From: Beijerinckiaceae bacterium
GTDB lineage: Bacteria; Pseudomonadota; Alphaproteobacteria; Rhizobiales; Beijerinckiaceae
DNA: 64,000 nucleotides
Reading direction: 5' to 3'
NCBI GenBank assembly: GCA_009773635.1
Contig: WSYC01000006.1
Span: 294,745-358,744 of the forward strand
Shown here: in pieces, positions 62,438 to 64,000 of the stretch
How positions within the stretch are numbered: position 1 is the stretch's first letter
Layout: every line of letters starts with the position of its first letter
Translations under genes and position numbers: made by a program
The notes under the pieces: model-generated
Told to the model about the DNA's origin: nothing
The model's input: only the letters and a program-made list of their open reading frames with translations
Database searches by the model: none

Positions 62438-63316
62438 ATGTCGCTTTCCGATCCCGCTGTTGCCGCGCTTCTCACCCGCCTTGTCGAATCGCTGGAGCGC
62501 ATCGCGCCGCCCCCGCCCCCGCCGCCGGATTTCACCGCTGCGGATGGTTTTCTCTGGCAGGCCGGCACGAAAGCCGGTGGTCATGGCGTCCTCCAGCCTG
62601 TCCGCCGCATCAACCGCATCCCGCTTGATCTTCTGATGGGGATCGACCACGTGCGCGATATTCTCGTCGAGAACACGCGCCGGTTTGCCGAAGGGCACAC
62701 GGCCAATAACGTGCTTTTGTGGGGCGCGCGTGGCATGGGCAAATCGAGCCTCGTCAAGGCGGCGCATGCGGCGATGCTCGCCAAGGGACACCCGCTCAAG
62801 CTGATCGAACTCCACCGCGAGGATATCGAAAGCCTGCCGGCCTTGATGAATCTCCTGCGCGCCGCGCCCTACCGCTTCATCCTTTTTTGTGACGACCTCT
62901 CATTCGATGCCGGCGAGAACGCCTACAAATCGCTCAAAGCCGTCCTTGATGGCGGTATCGAGGGCCGGCCGGAGAACGTGCTGTTCTACGCGACCTCCAA
63001 CCGCCGCCACCTCCTGCCGCGTGACATGATGGAGAACGAGAAATCGACCGCCATCAATCCACACGAGGCGGTGGAGGAGAAAGTCTCGCTCTCGGATCGT
63101 TTCGGCCTCTGGCTCGGCATCCACAAGTGCAGCCAGGATGAATATCTCGCGATGGTCGATGGCTATGCCGCGCATTTCGGGCTGAAAATGCCGGTCGAGC
63201 AATTGCACCACGAGGCGCTGGAATGGTCGACGACCCGAGGCTCCCGCGCGGGCCGTGTGGCTTGGCAATACATCAACGATCTCGCAGGAAGGCTGGGGAA
63301 GAAGATCGAGGGGTAA
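62438..63316 (+). CDS. DUF815 family AAA+ ATPase
   Basis: The 292-residue protein has a short N-terminal region with a run of prolines, a Walker A (LLWGARGMGKSSLVKAAH), a Walker B (RFILFCDDLSF), a sensor segment (VLFYATSNRRHLLPRDM) and the family tail RAGRVAWQYINDL. The biological role of DUF815 ATPases is not established. The ATG at 62438 fits the family start; a GTG 39 bp upstream is also open. It diverges from yajC. Confidence 0.88.
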   Translation: MSLSDPAVAALLTRLVESLERIAPPPPPPPDFTAADGFLWQAGTKAGGHGVLQPVRRINRIPLDLLMGIDHVRDILVENTRRFAEGHTANNVLLWGARGMGKSSLVKAAHAAMLAKGHPLKLIELHREDIESLPALMNLLRAAPYRFILFCDDLSFDAGENAYKSLKAVLDGGIEGRPENVLFYATSNRRHLLPRDMMENEKSTAINPHEAVEEKVSLSDRFGLWLGIHKCSQDEYLAMVDGYAAHFGLKMPVEQLHHEALEWSTTRGSRAGRVAWQYINDLAGRLGKKIEG

Positions 63317-63319
63317 GAC

Positions 63320-64000
63320 ATGGGACAATCAAAATGGCGGAAAGAAAATGATCCAGACTATGGCAAACCGAAGTCGGTAAAGAGCGGACTGATTGTTTCG
63401 CCTCCTATCGTTATTGAAGGGTCTCGCTTGTATGCGCGCTCAACAAATTTGGACCCACAAGAGCTCAGGTTTTCGCTGTTGTTTTGGGATCAACTTGTTT
63501 GGCCGTCATCCCGTGCCATCCATTTTGCTAGTGGCCCGGATGAGAAGTTTCTTGAAGCCGCAGGCATTTTAAGTCGTCCTGATTTTACGGTTTGGGGGGA
63601 TGGGGCTAGCGGCATTGCAGCAGGTCAAATCCAAGCGTTTATTGAGCACAATGAGCGTGAACCCGGCGCATGGTGCTTGGCTCAAGGGGAGAACTCGCTG
63701 CTCATCCAAAACAATCAATTTTATGATCAGCGTGGAACGCTTTTAGAACTGCACAGAGCCATACCGGTTCCCGACAAAGATGTCCCTTTGGCAGAAATTC
63801 TGGAATTTAAACAACGTCGTTCGGATGAATTTGGCATACTCAAGCAGCAGATAGAAAATTTATACCTGCAAAGCACAGGATCGACTGACAGCGAGATCGC
63901 ATTAGGTGGTGTTTACATTCAGGATTCCCAACGGGCTAATTTTCTGATTCAAGCTTCTGGCTGGGTTGGAGGTCAGCATGGATGGATCGGCAGGAACTGA
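63320..64000 (+). CDS. DUF6236-like protein of unknown function
   Basis: The 226-residue protein begins MGQSKWRKENDPDYGKPKSV and has GLIVSPPIVIEGSRLYA, ELRFSLLFWDQLVWPSSR and GIAAGQIQAFIEHNEREPG, a pattern I associate with DUF6236 proteins. Function is unknown. It is much more AT-rich than the surroundings and starts 3 bp after the DUF815 gene. The TGA is the last base triplet of the window. The last 14 residues look unlike the rest, so the gene may be truncated or frameshifted just at the edge. Confidence 0.65.
   Translation: MGQSKWRKENDPDYGKPKSVKSGLIVSPPIVIEGSRLYARSTNLDPQELRFSLLFWDQLVWPSSRAIHFASGPDEKFLEAAGILSRPDFTVWGDGASGIAAGQIQAFIEHNEREPGAWCLAQGENSLLIQNNQFYDQRGTLLELHRAIPVPDKDVPLAEILEFKQRRSDEFGILKQQIENLYLQSTGSTDSEIALGGVYIQDSQRANFLIQASGWVGGQHGWIGRN

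Overview
The window looks like chromosomal DNA from a GC-rich alphaproteobacterium, most likely of the order Hyphomicrobiales. This rests on the gene order trpE/trpG/trpD/trpC-moaC-moeA-lexA, direct-repeat SOS boxes of the form GTTC-N7-GTTC, a DUF1127 small protein, a heterotetrameric sarcosine oxidase, and short palindromic repeats between genes. Most of the window is housekeeping DNA. There is no prophage, insertion sequence or CRISPR array, and I do not see a novel multi-gene system. The unusual content lies in small repeats, two damaged genes and a few AT-rich genes of unknown function.

Layout. 1-4126 (mostly minus): pyrG (cut by the window edge), secG, an MFS transporter and tpiA. 4354-12986 (plus): a PpiD-like chaperone, trpE, trpG, trpD, trpC, moaC, moeA, and lexA with a three-half-site SOS operator. 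12980-15301: comEC. 15454-18385: gltX and gltA. 18645-21938 (minus): glmS and a glmU carrying an out-of-frame internal deletion. 22153-23323: a Kbp-like BON-LysM protein, tRNA-Lys(TTT) followed by tandem 90-bp copies of its own 3' end, and a DUF1289 protein. 23314-34103: a one-carbon locus, with soxB-soxD-soxA-soxG-folD on the minus strand and, divergently, a two-subunit NAD-linked formate dehydrogenase. 34247-39275 (minus): coaD, two cyclophilins, an acyltransferase, queA and tgt. 39397-44053: a HAD phosphatase, PPK2, panC and thiC with a TPP riboswitch. 44554-51395: an AT-rich orphan, gyrA, DUF2306, MarC, GNAT, an Lrp regulator, an exported rhodanese and a DUF2513 gene. 51416-55796: ssb and uvrA diverge around an SOS box; uvrA is also broken by an out-of-frame deletion; a GST follows. 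56073-64000: DUF1127, trmFO, then yajC-secD-secF with two genes resembling mitochondrial complex I assembly factors, a DUF815 ATPase and an AT-rich DUF6236-like gene.

How the genes work together. SoxBDAG oxidises sarcosine and passes the carbon to tetrahydrofolate, FolD converts methylene-THF toward formyl-THF, and the formate dehydrogenase can finish the oxidation to CO2 with NADH. Tgt and QueA are consecutive steps of queuosine synthesis. LexA appears to control itself and the ssb/uvrA intergenic region.

Most notable: (1) three 44-bp palindromes with a shared core and differing self-complementary arms, all translated inside soxD, soxA and queA; (2) the tandem tRNA-Lys 3'-end repeat, which resembles the E. 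coli tyrT repeat region; (3) two independent frame-disrupting deletions in glmU and uvrA, which are either assembly errors or real lesions; (4) the pairing of NDUFAF3-like and NDUFAF6-like genes behind secDF.
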